Source of the DNA: Streptomyces sp. V4I2
GTDB taxonomy: Bacteria; Actinomycetota; Actinomycetes; Streptomycetales; Streptomycetaceae
Direction: 5' to 3'
Length of the DNA: 64,000 nucleotides
Assembly: GCF_030817655.1 (NCBI RefSeq)
Contig: NZ_JAUSZM010000003.1
Coordinates: 124,001-188,000, forward strand
In this document: piece by piece, positions 1 to 8,905 of the stretch
How positions within the stretch are numbered: position 1 is the first letter of the stretch
Layout of the letters: every line of letters starts with the position of its first letter
Translations under genes and position numbers: made by a program
The notes under the pieces: generated by a model
Seen by the model: the letters and a program-made list of their open reading frames with translations, nothing else
Told to the model about the DNA's origin: nothing
Database searches by the model: none

Positions 1-1835
1 GCGCCCAGGAGGTCACCTTCGGCCTCGACCAAGTGGGCAGGGAGAAGACCGCATCCCTGCCCGGCAACATCACCCGCACCACCGGCTACGACACAACCGG
101 TGTCATCAAGTCCATCGCGTACGCGCAAGGCACCAAGACCATAGGCGATCTGGCCTATACGCGAGACCAACGCGCCCTGCAGACCGGCTTGACCGGCTCG
201 CTGGCACAGGTCGCTCTACCTGTCGCGGAGAGCGGGACGCAGTTCGGCAAGGACAACCGCATCGCCACCTACGCCGGGCGCACATTCGCCTATGACGCAG
301 ATGGCCAGCTCAAGAGTGACGGCCTGCGCACCTACGCCTGGAACGGCCGAGGCGAACTGACCGGCCTGACCAAGGCAGGAACCGCCTCGTCGTTCGGCTA
401 CGACCCGCTCGGCGGACGCATCTCCAAGACCATGGGCACTGCCACCAGCCGGTATCTCACCGACGGCTCCAACCCTCTGGTGGAGCAGAACGGTTCGGGG
501 ACAACGACGGCCACCGTGGCATCCGCCGGCCTGGACGACTTCCTGGCCCGCACCGAGGGCGGCAAGACCCAGGTCTATCTGACTGACACCCTGGGCACCG
601 TGGTCGGCCTGGCCAACACGGACGGCACGGTCGCCACGACCTATGCCTACGACCCCAACGGAGCACCCACCGCCTCTGGCACGGCATCGTCGAACCCGTA
701 CACCTTCACCGGCCGCGAAGACGACGGCACCGGTCTGCTCTACTACCGCGACCGCTACTACGACCCCCAGACCGGCCGCTTCATCTCGCAGGACTCCATC
801 GGCCAGGCAGGCGGCACCAACCTCTACCAGTACGCCCTGTCCTCCCCCACCACCTACACCGACCCGTCTGGCAACAACCCCATGATCGCCGGATGCCTCA
901 TCGGCGGGCTCATGGACGGCGGCCTGGACTGGCTCGCCCAGCGTCTGTCCGGCCGGAAGGTCGACTGGGGCCAGGTCGGGCAGGCCGCTGCCATCGGCTG
1001 CATCGGCGGCATGCTCGGCGCCGGCCTGGGCGCCAAGGTGGGAACACGTGTACCGGGCTGCAACAGCTTCACCGGTGACACTCACGTCCTGATGGCCGAC
1101 GGCACCCGCAAGCCGATCAAGGATGTTGCGATCGGCGACACGGTGATCGCAACCGATCCCGAGACCGGGGAAACCGGGCCCCGCAAGGTCACCGCCTTGA
1201 TCAAGGGGAGCGGTGACAAGCAACTCGTCGACATCACCGTCGACACCGACGACACCGCCGGATCTGAATCCGCCACGGTCACCGCCACCGACGGCCACCC
1301 CTTCTGGGTCCCCGCCCTCCACCAGTGGCTCGACGCCGCCGACCTCACGGCCGGGCAGTGGCTGCAGACCAGCGCCGGCACCTGGATCCAGATCACCGCC
1401 ATCCGGCATCACACCCAGTCGACCGCCGTCTACAACCTCACCGTCGACGACCTCCACACCTACTTCGTCACCGCAGGCAGCCAGGACCTCCTGACCCACA
1501 ACTCCACCTGCATCCTGGGGCGCACAGACGACATCAGAAAGTACACCCGTGCACGGCCTGGCGTCGACTACGGCGACGACATCCTCAACCTCCGCGGCAC
1601 CATAAACGGCCCCAGAGGCGGCCGCGGCGTCGGTGCCTGGAACTGGACTCGCAACAAGCGCTTCATCGATGATGCGCTGGCCAGTGGCAAGACGATCCGT
1701 CTGGTGACCGATCCCACCAAGCCCATCTACAAGGGCGGGAACGGCTACCAGCGGGAACTGAGGTATCTCAGGGACAAGGGGTACGGCTGGCGCAAGGTGG
1801 GCGAGTACTGGGAAGTCGTCAGGGTCAGGCCCTAG
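1..1835 (+). CDS. Rhs-family polymorphic toxin, C-terminal part (gene starts left of the window)
   Basis: The reading frame is open to the left edge, so this is the 3' part of a large gene. Visible order: YD-type Rhs repeats; the Rhs core ending with RDRYYDPQTGRFISQDSIG and TDPSGNNP; a glycine-rich hydrophobic stretch; a Hint (pretoxin autoprocessing) domain beginning at CNSFTGDTHVLMADG and closing with LLTHN; and a variable tip of about 108 residues (ILGRTDDIRKY to the end). In this family the Rhs barrel encapsulates the tip, Hint releases it, and the tip acts on a competitor. The tip is basic and aromatic-rich (WNWTRNKRF, GYGWRKVGEYWEVV); a nuclease-like activity is a guess, and I do not recognise the toxin family. 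Switching from Rhs core to Hint to a short unique tip is diagnostic of polymorphic toxins. The small downstream gene is the expected immunity partner. Confidence 0.88.
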   Translation, partial: AQEVTFGLDQVGREKTASLPGNITRTTGYDTTGVIKSIAYAQGTKTIGDLAYTRDQRALQTGLTGSLAQVALPVAESGTQFGKDNRIATYAGRTFAYDADGQLKSDGLRTYAWNGRGELTGLTKAGTASSFGYDPLGGRISKTMGTATSRYLTDGSNPLVEQNGSGTTTATVASAGLDDFLARTEGGKTQVYLTDTLGTVVGLANTDGTVATTYAYDPNGAPTASGTASSNPYTFTGREDDGTGLLYYRDRYYDPQTGRFISQDSIGQAGGTNLYQYALSSPTTYTDPSGNNPMIAGCLIGGLMDGGLDWLAQRLSGRKVDWGQVGQAAAIGCIGGMLGAGLGAKVGTRVPGCNSFTGDTHVLMADGTRKPIKDVAIGDTVIATDPETGETGPRKVTALIKGSGDKQLVDITVDTDDTAGSESATVTATDGHPFWVPALHQWLDAADLTAGQWLQTSAGTWIQITAIRHHTQSTAVYNLTVDDLHTYFVTAGSQDLLTHNSTCILGRTDDIRKYTRARPGVDYGDDILNLRGTINGPRGGRGVGAWNWTRNKRFIDDALASGKTIRLVTDPTKPIYKGGNGYQRELRYLRDKGYGWRKVGEYWEVVRVRP

Positions 1836-1867
1836 CCCAGCCGCAACAGCGAGAGCCGGAGGCACCC

Positions 1868-2299
1868 GTGGTTCCGTCAGCGAAAGTCTTCTTCGACGAA
1901 GTTCGAACAGCCTATGCCCCCACGGCAGATGTCCTGGGGCTCACCGGTCCCGAGGAGACCGAACGGGTGATGCCAAGTGCTCACTACAAGGGTCCTACCG
2001 TCGAGTACTGGATCTCTCTCGACTACTCGGAGGGAACCGTGGGGTGCAGCGTCGAACTAGAAGCAGACACCTACCTCCTGACGGTGGACATTGAGCCGTT
2101 GGCTATCACCGCCGGAGTGGTGGAGAGGCGCGGCGGCATCTCTTTCAGTGCCCGAAACCTGAAGCAGTTGCGGAAATCCCTCCAGGGACAGGCCGATTAC
2201 GTCCAGCGTGTGCATCCGTTCCTCATCGGTGCTGATGCCGCCCAGGAGTTGATGCGACAGGCTGGCGCCCGTATGTGGTCCAAGGGCGGGACGCCGTGA
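1868..2299 (+). CDS. candidate immunity protein for the upstream Rhs toxin
   Basis: 143-residue soluble protein without signal peptide or membrane segment. The GTG start is preceded by GGAGG at a good distance and lies 32 bp after the toxin stop, so the two genes are probably co-transcribed. I recognise no family. The sequence is acidic in its first half, as is common in immunity proteins that bind basic nuclease tips. The role is inferred purely from position: a small orphan gene immediately behind an Rhs-Hint toxin tip is normally the cognate immunity gene. Confidence 0.6.
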   Translation: MVPSAKVFFDEVRTAYAPTADVLGLTGPEETERVMPSAHYKGPTVEYWISLDYSEGTVGCSVELEADTYLLTVDIEPLAITAGVVERRGGISFSARNLKQLRKSLQGQADYVQRVHPFLIGADAAQELMRQAGARMWSKGGTP

Positions 2300-2588
2300 T
2301 CCGGGTACCGCAGACACGGACTCCCTCTCCCCCAACGGACCGAAAGGAGACCTCAGGCCGAGGCAAGCCGCCTCAAAAAACGCGCAGCACCAGCCGCGCG
2401 GGATCCGCATCTGTGGTCGGCGGGCCGACCACAGTGAGCGCCATCGCTCTACGCAACTCGGCCAGCCAGCACGGAACCCTGGACCCCGGCCCGTCTCGCA
2501 GGATGCTCCGCGGTGTCCGGTCCCCGCCACTGACCTCTTCCGACAAGCGGAGCCAGCCCGCCAAGCCCACTCACGATCAGGAGGGCCC
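2300..2588. other. 289-bp spacer, no gene seen
   Basis: No open frame with plausible coding character or ribosome binding site on either strand. It separates the toxin-immunity pair from the peroxidase gene and presumably holds the promoter of the latter. Confidence 0.5.
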
Positions 2589-3665
2589 GTGACGACAAGC
2601 AGGCGGAAGGTCCTGCGCGTTCCCCTTGCCGCCGCGGCCGTTGGAGCCGGAAGTCTCACCGCCACAGGCGCTGTGGCCCTGTATACGCAATCTCCTGACC
2701 ACAACACACCGGAACCGGCGCATCTGCGCGGAGCAGCACCCCTGCCGTATGCACAGGTCGTCGCTTTTGATCTCGCAAGCGCAGGACGCCGTGCAGAGGC
2801 TCTGCGCGCCGCGCACGACGCCGTCACGGCGATCGACGGCGGCAAGTACGCCGCCTGGCTGGCGCTGGGCGACAGCATCCTGGCCGGGAGCGCCAGCAGG
2901 CCGCGGCGCCTCAAGCGGATGCCGTCGTTCGCTGGTGACGTCCTGGATTCATCGCAATCGCACGGGGACCTCCTGCTGCAGATCACTGGGGCCTCGGCCT
3001 CGGGCGCTCGACAGGCTGCGGCACGGGCACTGGCCTTGTTGCCCCAGTGGCGAGTGCGCTGGCGCTTGGACGGCAACCGTCCCGAAACCCGCAGTGAGCA
3101 CGGACAGGGACTCGCCCGCAATCCCTTCCACTTCACCGAGGGATACGGCAACCCCGCCAGCCCGGCCGGGATCACTGAGCGCGCCATCGTCACCGCCGAC
3201 CAGGGGGAGCCGTCCTGGGCAGTGGGGGGCAGTTACCAGGTGATCCGGATCATCCGGCTCGCCACCGACTTCTGGGACCGAGACAGCGTTGCCGCCCAGG
3301 AGCGCATCATCGGCCGACGCAGAGACGGGCGCTGGCTGGACGGTACGCCCAGCGATGAGCGGCCGGTGTTCACGGCTGACGCCCTCGGCAAGATCACCCC
3401 GCTTGACGCCCACGTCCGCAGGGCGGCCCCGGACAGACGCAGTCCCCCACCCTTAGTCCGGCGCGGCTACAACTATCGCCGAGGCACCGGCGATCAAGGG
3501 CTGGTTTTCTCCTGCTTCCAACGCGACCTGGAAAAGGGCTTCGAAGCGGTACAGGCCCGGCTGGAAGGTGAGGCCATGGCCAAGTACACCCTCACTGTCG
3601 GAGGCGGCTATTTCTTCGTCCCGCCTCCGGGGAACACCTGGCTCGACACCCTGGCGAAGGAATGA
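2589..3665 (+). CDS. Tat-exported DyP-type heme peroxidase
   Basis: 358 residues. GTG start behind AGGAGG. The N-terminus carries a twin-arginine leader (SRRKVLRV followed by an Ala/Gly-rich hydrophobic core), so export of a folded heme enzyme is expected. DyP signatures: HVRRAAP with the proximal heme-ligand candidate His275, the distal Arg in the RRGYNYRRG region, and the C-terminal pattern GLVFSCFQRDLEKGF...FFVPPP. The family oxidises dyes, phenolics and porphyrins with H2O2. Odd point: the distal GxxDG motif reads HFTEG (residues 181-185), so the catalytic Asp is replaced by Glu and the first Gly by His. Activity may therefore differ from classical EfeB/DyP enzymes. No iron-transport partner genes are adjacent. 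Confidence 0.86.
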   Translation: MTTSRRKVLRVPLAAAAVGAGSLTATGAVALYTQSPDHNTPEPAHLRGAAPLPYAQVVAFDLASAGRRAEALRAAHDAVTAIDGGKYAAWLALGDSILAGSASRPRRLKRMPSFAGDVLDSSQSHGDLLLQITGASASGARQAAARALALLPQWRVRWRLDGNRPETRSEHGQGLARNPFHFTEGYGNPASPAGITERAIVTADQGEPSWAVGGSYQVIRIIRLATDFWDRDSVAAQERIIGRRRDGRWLDGTPSDERPVFTADALGKITPLDAHVRRAAPDRRSPPPLVRRGYNYRRGTGDQGLVFSCFQRDLEKGFEAVQARLEGEAMAKYTLTVGGGYFFVPPPGNTWLDTLAKE

Positions 3666-3856
3666 CAGTCAAAGAATCACTCCTCCCGACGGGCGACGGG
3701 GTGGCAGGGGTCGCTGAAAACAACTCGACTCCGGCCCGTTCGGGCGTCGTATCGCTGGAAGGAACATGCCGACGAGCCGTCCGGGGCGTATCGGGCAGCC
3801 TCCCGCTGCCTCCGGGGTCTGTACGGCGCATTGTCCAGGTAGAGCGGTGGACAGCG

Positions 3857-4215
3857 TTAGGAGTGCGGGAGTGTTGGGACGCGGGCCCAGACCATCTTTC
3901 CTGAGCTCTGCGGCTGGGAGCAACCCCAGGACGCGCTGAGTGCTGCGATGATCTGCAGGCCGCGTCCCGATTCGCTGAGCTGTGTTGGGTGTTGGAGTGT
4001 GGGTGCGCAAGGGCTCGGATCCGCCACCGCGCATATGACCGGCCTGCTGTCTGCGTGCGAGTCCGAGCCAGGCTGTCGTGGCGGGTTCGTCGTGGCTGTC
4101 TGGTTCCAGTGCGTGTCGCGCGGCGTTGGCGATGAGCTCCAACCGAGGGTCCTCGAAGATCCAGTCGTCGTCCAGGTCTTCGTTGTTAAGCCGGTGCTGC
4201 TGGATGTCGGCACTA
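3857..4215 (-). pseudogene. C-terminal part of an ATP-binding (HATPase_c, RsbW-like) protein, frameshifted and cut by IS630
   Basis: Minus strand. One frame reads ...DDDWIFEDPRLELIANAARHALEPDS, where ELIANAARHA resembles the N-box of GHKL ATPases. A second frame, joined near 4057, reads VICAVADPSPCAPTLQHP then SESGRGLQIIAALSASWG, the G1/G2-box region of anti-sigma-factor-type kinases widespread in Streptomyces. The 5' part of the gene lies beyond the IS630 element at 5432-5579. Joining across the IS with one TA removed gives the continuous frame VREVAAAAPSADIQQHRLNNED. The gene is therefore broken twice: by the IS insertion and by a frameshift near 4057. The kinase family call rests on the C-terminal boxes only. 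Confidence 0.7.
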
Positions 4216-4292
4216 GTGCTGAATTCCGCTTTCAGTGGGTAGAGCTGCTGGTAGCGGGGTGGTTGCGGGTACTCGGGGGCGGGTGCTGGACG

Positions 4293-5419
4293 ATGGTGTT
4301 ACGGGTACGGCCGGGCCGTGACGAGGGCGAGCAAGCGGTGGTCCACCGCCTGGCGGCTGCCAGGAAGGCGCCGAAGGCTCTGGTGGAGCGGTGCCGGATG
4401 GTGGAGCTGAGCTGGGACGGCTGGCTGGTCCCGCAGATCGCCGACGAGCTGAGGTGCAGTCAGAAGACGGTGCGCCGCTGGCTGCACCGGTTCAACCGCT
4501 TGGGGCTTGAGGGCCTGGAAGATCTGGGCGGGCAGGGCCGCAAGCGAAGGATCACCGAGGCCGAACGCTCCCGGATCATCGCGATGGTCAAGCAGACCCC
4601 GCCCGGTCGGCTTGAGGTGCAGCCGTCGAACGAGATGTGGGCCGCGGACGAGTCGGGACCCTCGGAATGGACCTTGGACGCACTGGCTGCCGCGGCCCGG
4701 GACCTGGGAATCGAGGTAAGCCGCTCCCAGGTGCGCCGCATCCTGCTGGCCGAGGGCGTGCGCTGGCGGCGCACACGCTCGTGGACGCGCCCGAGAGATG
4801 CAGACTTCGAGGGAAAAGGACGCGGATCGTCGAGCTCTACACCAGCCCGCCCGCCGGTGCGACGGTCGTCTGCGCCGACGAGCTCGGCCCGGTGATCCCA
4901 CGCGCCTTCCCGCCGGCACCGGGCTGGTCACCGGACGGACACCGCATCAAGAACGAGATCGACTACTCCCGCGGACCGGAGAAAACCTGGGTCTACGGCG
5001 CCTTACGCGTCCGCGACGGCCAGGAGCTCACGATGACCGCCACCTCCCGCAACAGCGCCTTCTACCAGCAGTTCCTTCAGCTGGTCGAGGACGCCAACCC
5101 CGTCGGGGACATCTATGTGATCACCGACAATCTGTCCTCGCACAACAGCGTGTCCACCCGAACCTGGCTCGAGGACCACCCCCGCATCAGGCACGTGTTC
5201 ATCCCGGTCGGCGCCTGCTGGCTGAACCTCCAAGAGGGCTGGTGGCGCATCTTCCGCAAGACCGCCCTGGCCGGACGCTCCTTCGGCGACCGCGACCACA
5301 TCACCCACGCCACCGAAGTGGCCACAGCCCAGCTCAACGCCCGCGCCCGACCTTGGATCTGGGGCAGACCCGCACCGCCCACACGGCGCTTACGCCGCCG
5401 ATATGTGTACGTCCTTTGA
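4293..5419 (+). CDS. IS630-family transposase, two frames joined by a candidate -1 frameshift
   Basis: The first frame (4293-4895) holds the helix-turn-helix region (LVPQIADELRCSQKTVRRWLHRF). The second (4637-5419) holds the DDE catalytic region: VVCADELGPV, VITDNLSSHNS and a C-terminal WLNLQEGWWRIFRKTAL segment carrying the Glu. Taken alone, each frame lacks half the enzyme. At 4811-4817 the first frame reads G GGA AAA, a classical X XXY YYZ slippery heptamer. A -1 slip there gives DFEGKRTRIVELY, which matches the uninterrupted sequence typical of these transposases. Either programmed frameshifting or a one-base loss explains the structure; the exact heptamer favours the former. Confidence 0.82.
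4811..4817 (+). other. slippery heptamer for -1 ribosomal frameshifting
   Basis: GGGAAAA, phased so that GGA and AAA are zero-frame codons. It lies exactly where the two transposase frames must be joined. No stimulatory downstream hairpin was worked out. Confidence 0.55.
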
Positions 5420-5431
5420 GGAACGAAGCAC

Positions 5432-5579
5432 TAGGCGCTGCGGCGGCCACCTCTCTCACCACGTCCTCCCAGTGGGGCTGGAGCATCAATACCACGATGG
5501 ACTGGGGTGTCGGGGACAGACCGCCCGCATACTCGAGCCACGACAACACTGCCTTACGCAGAAAGAGATGCTTGCTCAT
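5432..5579 (-). pseudogene. N-terminal part of the ATPase-like gene interrupted by IS630
   Basis: Minus-strand frame starting MSKHLFLRKAVLSWLEYAG and running through QPHWEDVVREVAAAAPS straight into the IS630 end. With the IS and one TA removed it continues in frame into the 4215-3857 fragment. The N-terminal segment itself is not recognised. Confidence 0.6.
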
Positions 5580-5915
5580 ACGGCCTGAAAGTAGCGGTCC
5601 CAGTCGCATCTGGGCAGCAGTTTTCCAAGGCTGGAACCAGTAGCGACCGCATCGTTCGAGCAGCAGCTGACTGTCACGTGACTCGTACCTCGCAGCATTG
5701 TTGAACAGCGAAGATCCCGCGCCAGGCCCCAACGGGATCTTCTTCCCCCAGGGGCCCGTGACGCTGCGACGTCTCACGTCGACGCGCTGGAGATTCTCAG
5801 TAAAGCCCCTGATTGGCCTGGCGCGTCAACGAGTTAGAGCTGCTCTCCGGCCGAGGGCCCGATGACAACCGCCAGGGAATACTGCAGCTTCCAAATAACG
5901 GCGCTTCACCAGTAG
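5580..5915. other. 336-bp region without a supported gene
   Basis: Contains only frames that are read-through of neighbouring remnants. No RNA gene or strong hairpin is apparent. Confidence 0.4.
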
Positions 5916-6302
5916 GTGCGCGAGACGCAGGAGGCGATCGTCGCCGCGGTCACCGGGCCTTTGACCGGGCCGCGGACCCTGCTGCTGGGGCGGTATGACC
6001 GGGGCGGGCGGCTGCAGTACACCGGCCGCACCACCACGCTGCCGCAGGCGGCCGGCCGCGCCGTCGCAGGAATGCTGGCCCCTGCCGCGGATGAGCATCC
6101 GTGGACGGGCTGGACGTTCTCTGCCGGGTGGGGAACGAGGGAGACCTTGACCGTGACCCTGGTGCAACCGGAGCTGGTGGTGGAGGTCGGCGTCGACGTG
6201 GCCCGGGACAGTGCCGGGCGCTGGCGCCATCCTGCCCGCTGGTACCGCCCGCGCCCCGACCTCTCCCTCGATGACACCGCACGTTTCGGTAACCCTGCCT
6301 AA
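5916..6302 (+). pseudogene. C-terminal fragment of an ATP-dependent DNA ligase
   Basis: About 128 residues matching the oligonucleotide-binding C-terminal domain of actinobacterial ATP-dependent ligases: LLLGRYDRGGRLQYTGRTTTLPQ, HPWTGWTFSAGWGT, then VQPELVVEVGVDVARDSAGRWRHPARW. The adenylation domain with its catalytic Lys is absent upstream, so this is a truncated remnant. Only the last domain survives and no convincing ribosome binding site precedes it. The family is recognised from the motif pattern. Confidence 0.75.
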
Positions 6303-6368
6303 CTGTGGTGTCTGAGGTGATATTCCGAGGTGAGTTGGGGCATGCATGATCGCTCGCCTCAATCCGGG

Positions 6369-7706
6369 TTAGCTGGCCGCCAGGAGACGGCTCGCGCGGG
6401 CGGTGAGCTCGCGCGCTGTCGCGTCACCGGGGAACCGTCCAAGGCGGACCTGCATATCCTCGGCGGCGTCGCGGACACGCACGGACTTCACGCCCTCCGC
6501 GCAGTCAACGAATTCTGACCAGGCGCTCAGCGCGCCGTCGAAGTCGCCCTGGTGAATGCGGATCTCGCCGAGGTGTCCGAGCACGCTGGCCCGGGTGCGC
6601 CGGCGGTCCAAGCCGTATTCTTCGAGGGCCTGATCGAGATGTTCGGCGGCGGCAGTCAGGTCCCCCATTCTGGCCAGCGTCATGCCGGAGGCGTAGGCCC
6701 AGCGGCCGATGGTGAAGTGCGATGCCCAGGACTCGCCGGGGGGTGCGCTGGCAGTACGTTCGATCTGCGTCTGGGAAGCGTTCAGGGAGCTGGTGGCGGT
6801 GCGGTGGTCGCCGTCGAGCGCTGCGGCGTCGGCGTGCGTCGACTGGTAGTAGGCCACCGCACGCGGGTCGTCGAGGTGTCTCGCGTAGTTCATGGTCATC
6901 TCTGCCAGCGCAACCGCCTCGGCGCGGTGCCGGAGGCCCTGGTTGATGGCCTGCACGGTGAGGCCGCGCAGTGCGGTGGCGGCGAGTTCGGGTTCTGCGG
7001 CCTCGTCGGCGAGACGCCAGGCGTGGGCGTAGTAGTGGCGCGCGAGGATCTGGTGCCGTTTGTCATCGCCTTCGTCCTGCGCCATCCATCCGATGACGTG
7101 AGCGAGTTGACTGGTGGCGGCGTATAAGTCGCGGCCGGTGGCCTCGGTGTAGCGGCCGTTCAGCCAGGGTGCGGCGTTCTCGGTCAGGTGGCGCACGGCG
7201 AGATTCCGGACGTGGCCGCCGCCGTATTCGGCGGCGCTGTCGCCGAGAGTCTTGACCATGGTCTTGATTGCCTCGACCTCGCCCTTGCCGACCCGTACAG
7301 CCGTTGCGGGGGCGGCGCGGACACGGCGGGTGATGGCGTCCGAGTCGGGCACGCCGAGGAACGACAGGGCAGCGCCGGTTGAGGCCGACAGCAGGAAGCT
7401 CCGACGGTCCACGTCACTCCTCCCAAGGGCCAGCACTGATGTCACGGTATCCATGGTCGGCGCCGCGTACTCGGCTGGACCTGCGCTGTGGGGGTTGATC
7501 CCTAGGACCCGGATGACCGCCGGGAACCACAGGTCTCCCAGCCCGCGCTCTCCGATCAGCAGTTTCCGCGCGTACTGGCGGGACATGCCCTGCGGCCCGC
7601 GCCCGGCGGCGAGGCCGAGTTCTCGGGCCAGCTTGGACGGGCCCCAACCGCGTTCTTCGCAGGCCTGACGGATCAACTGTGTCAACGGCTCCGGTTCTTG
7701 CGCCAT
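6369..7706 (-). CDS. XRE-type regulator with TPR-like sensor region
   Basis: 445 residues. An N-terminal helix-turn-helix ([21 protein letters not shown]...[15 protein letters not shown]) is followed by a linker and an alpha-helical TPR-like repeat region to the end (for example [35 protein letters not shown]). Such proteins are common in Streptomyces as local regulators of biosynthetic or developmental genes. It is divergent from the dehydratase gene at 7886, with about 180 bp between the starts, so it is the natural candidate regulator of that operon. The segment [19 protein letters not shown] resembles a Tat-type leader embedded internally, a known oddity of this family and not evidence of export. 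Confidence 0.8.
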   Translation of the reverse strand: MAQEPEPLTQLIRQACEERGWGPSKLARELGLAAGRGPQGMSRQYARKLLIGERGLGDLWFPAVIRVLGINPHSAGPAEYAAPTMDTVTSVLALGRSDVDRRSFLLSASTGAALSFLGVPDSDAITRRVRAAPATAVRVGKGEVEAIKTMVKTLGDSAAEYGGGHVRNLAVRHLTENAAPWLNGRYTEATGRDLYAATSQLAHVIGWMAQDEGDDKRHQILARHYYAHAWRLADEAAEPELAATALRGLTVQAINQGLRHRAEAVALAEMTMNYARHLDDPRAVAYYQSTHADAAALDGDHRTATSSLNASQTQIERTASAPPGESWASHFTIGRWAYASGMTLARMGDLTAAAEHLDQALEEYGLDRRRTRASVLGHLGEIRIHQGDFDGALSAWSEFVDCAEGVKSVRVRDAAEDMQVRLGRFPGDATARELTARASRLLAAS

Positions 7707-7885
7707 CTGTGGACCCCCTCCCCAGGGTTACAGAGGACTACGCGGGGTTACATCGTGGGTCCTATTGGCCCTGCTTACCACTGACTTGACTGAACTCGAC
7801 ACCTTCGGGGCTCCCCCGCAGGTTCCAGCGGCCGGGGGTGCATGACGGTCATCCCGGCCGCTGCTCACACTCTCCGGAGGCTTCC

Positions 7886-8905
7886 ATGGACAAACTGCTT
7901 GTCACGGGCGGGGCCGGGTTCATCGGCTCGCACTTCGTCAAGCGCATCCTGCGGGCCGAGGACATTGGCCATGTGACGGTGCTCGACGCCCTCACGTACG
8001 CGGGGCGCATCGAGAACCTCGGCGAAGCGTTCAGCCCGAAGCTGACGTTCGTCCACGGCAACATCCTCGACGCCGACCTGGTCGACACCCTCGTACGAGA
8101 GCACACGGCGGTCGTCCACTTCGCCGCCGAATCGCACGTCGACCGCTCGTTTTACGCCGCTGACGTCTTCCTGTCGACGAACGTGCTCGGCACCCAGGCC
8201 CTTGCGGACGCGGCACTGCGGCACGGCATCAGCAAGTTCGTGCACGTCTCGACGGACGAGGTCTACGGGCCGCTGCCACATGGATCGGCCACCGAGGCCT
8301 ACCCGCTGCGCCCGACGGTGCCGTACGCCGCGTCGAAGGCGGCCAGCGACCTGGTCGCGCTGAGCTACTTCCACACCTACGGCGTCCCGGTGTGCGTGAC
8401 GCGCAGCTCGAACAACTACGGCCCCCATCAGTACCCCGAAAAGATCATCCCTCTGTTCGCGACCCGGCTCCTGCGGGGCGAGCAGGTCACCCTCCACGGC
8501 CGAGGCCAGCACGTGCGGAACTGGCTGCACGTGGAGGACAACTGCGCCGGCATCGAACTCGTCCTGCGCGGCGGCGCCCCGGGCGAGGTCTACAACATCG
8601 GCGGCGGCACCGACCTCACGAGCAAGGAGCTGACCGGGGAGTTGCTGCGCCTGTGCGGTGCCGACTGGGACTCGGTCACCTACGTCCCGGACCGTCATGC
8701 CAATGACATTCGGTACTCAATGGTCTGGGACAAGATCGCAGGCCAGCTCGGCTACAAGCCCCAGCGCGACTTCCGCGAGGCTCTGTCCGACACCGTCGAG
8801 TGGTATCGCCGCAACCGCGACCGGTGGGCGCCGTTGACGCGCGACTCCGCCGCCACGCGTCCACGCATCACCCTCGACACAGCCCGGGAGCCGCAGCATG
8901 TCTGA
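7886..8905 (+). CDS. NDP (dTDP)-glucose 4,6-dehydratase, RmlB-like SDR
   Basis: 339 residues. Start ATG at 7886 behind CCGGAGG. Extended short-chain dehydrogenase features: nucleotide-binding GGAGFIGSHF near the N-terminus, the catalytic STDEVYG segment, YAASKAASD (Tyr-x3-Lys), and SSNNYGPHQYPEKIIPLF typical of RmlB. It converts an NDP-hexose to the 4-keto-6-deoxy sugar, the first committed step to deoxysugars. It overlaps the ATP-grasp gene by 8 bp, so the two are translationally coupled. No thymidylyltransferase, epimerase or reductase gene is adjacent. The substrate could therefore come from primary metabolism, and the exact nucleotide is not proven. Confidence 0.88.
   Translation: MDKLLVTGGAGFIGSHFVKRILRAEDIGHVTVLDALTYAGRIENLGEAFSPKLTFVHGNILDADLVDTLVREHTAVVHFAAESHVDRSFYAADVFLSTNVLGTQALADAALRHGISKFVHVSTDEVYGPLPHGSATEAYPLRPTVPYAASKAASDLVALSYFHTYGVPVCVTRSSNNYGPHQYPEKIIPLFATRLLRGEQVTLHGRGQHVRNWLHVEDNCAGIELVLRGGAPGEVYNIGGGTDLTSKELTGELLRLCGADWDSVTYVPDRHANDIRYSMVWDKIAGQLGYKPQRDFREALSDTVEWYRRNRDRWAPLTRDSAATRPRITLDTAREPQHV

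Larger units (their letters stand above)
4216..5431 (+). mobile_element. IS630-family insertion sequence
   Basis: About 1216 bp flanked by TA on both sides (4214-4215 and 5432-5433), the canonical IS630/Tc1-mariner target duplication. The ends are imperfect inverted repeats: left GTGCTGAATTCC, right end read inward GTGCTTCGTTCC. It encodes one transposase in two overlapping frames. Removing the element and one TA restores a minus-strand reading frame, so the insertion point is defined to the base. Confidence 0.88.

Noticed and set aside
216..1865. 549-residue minus-strand open frame opposite the Rhs gene
   Set aside because: High-GC third-position bias keeps the antisense frame open. The composition is Val/Gly/Ala-rich without motifs, and the sense frame has clear Rhs and Hint domains.
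2057..3193. 378-residue minus-strand frame across the immunity and peroxidase genes
   Set aside because: Arg/Ala/Pro-rich shadow of two well-supported sense genes.
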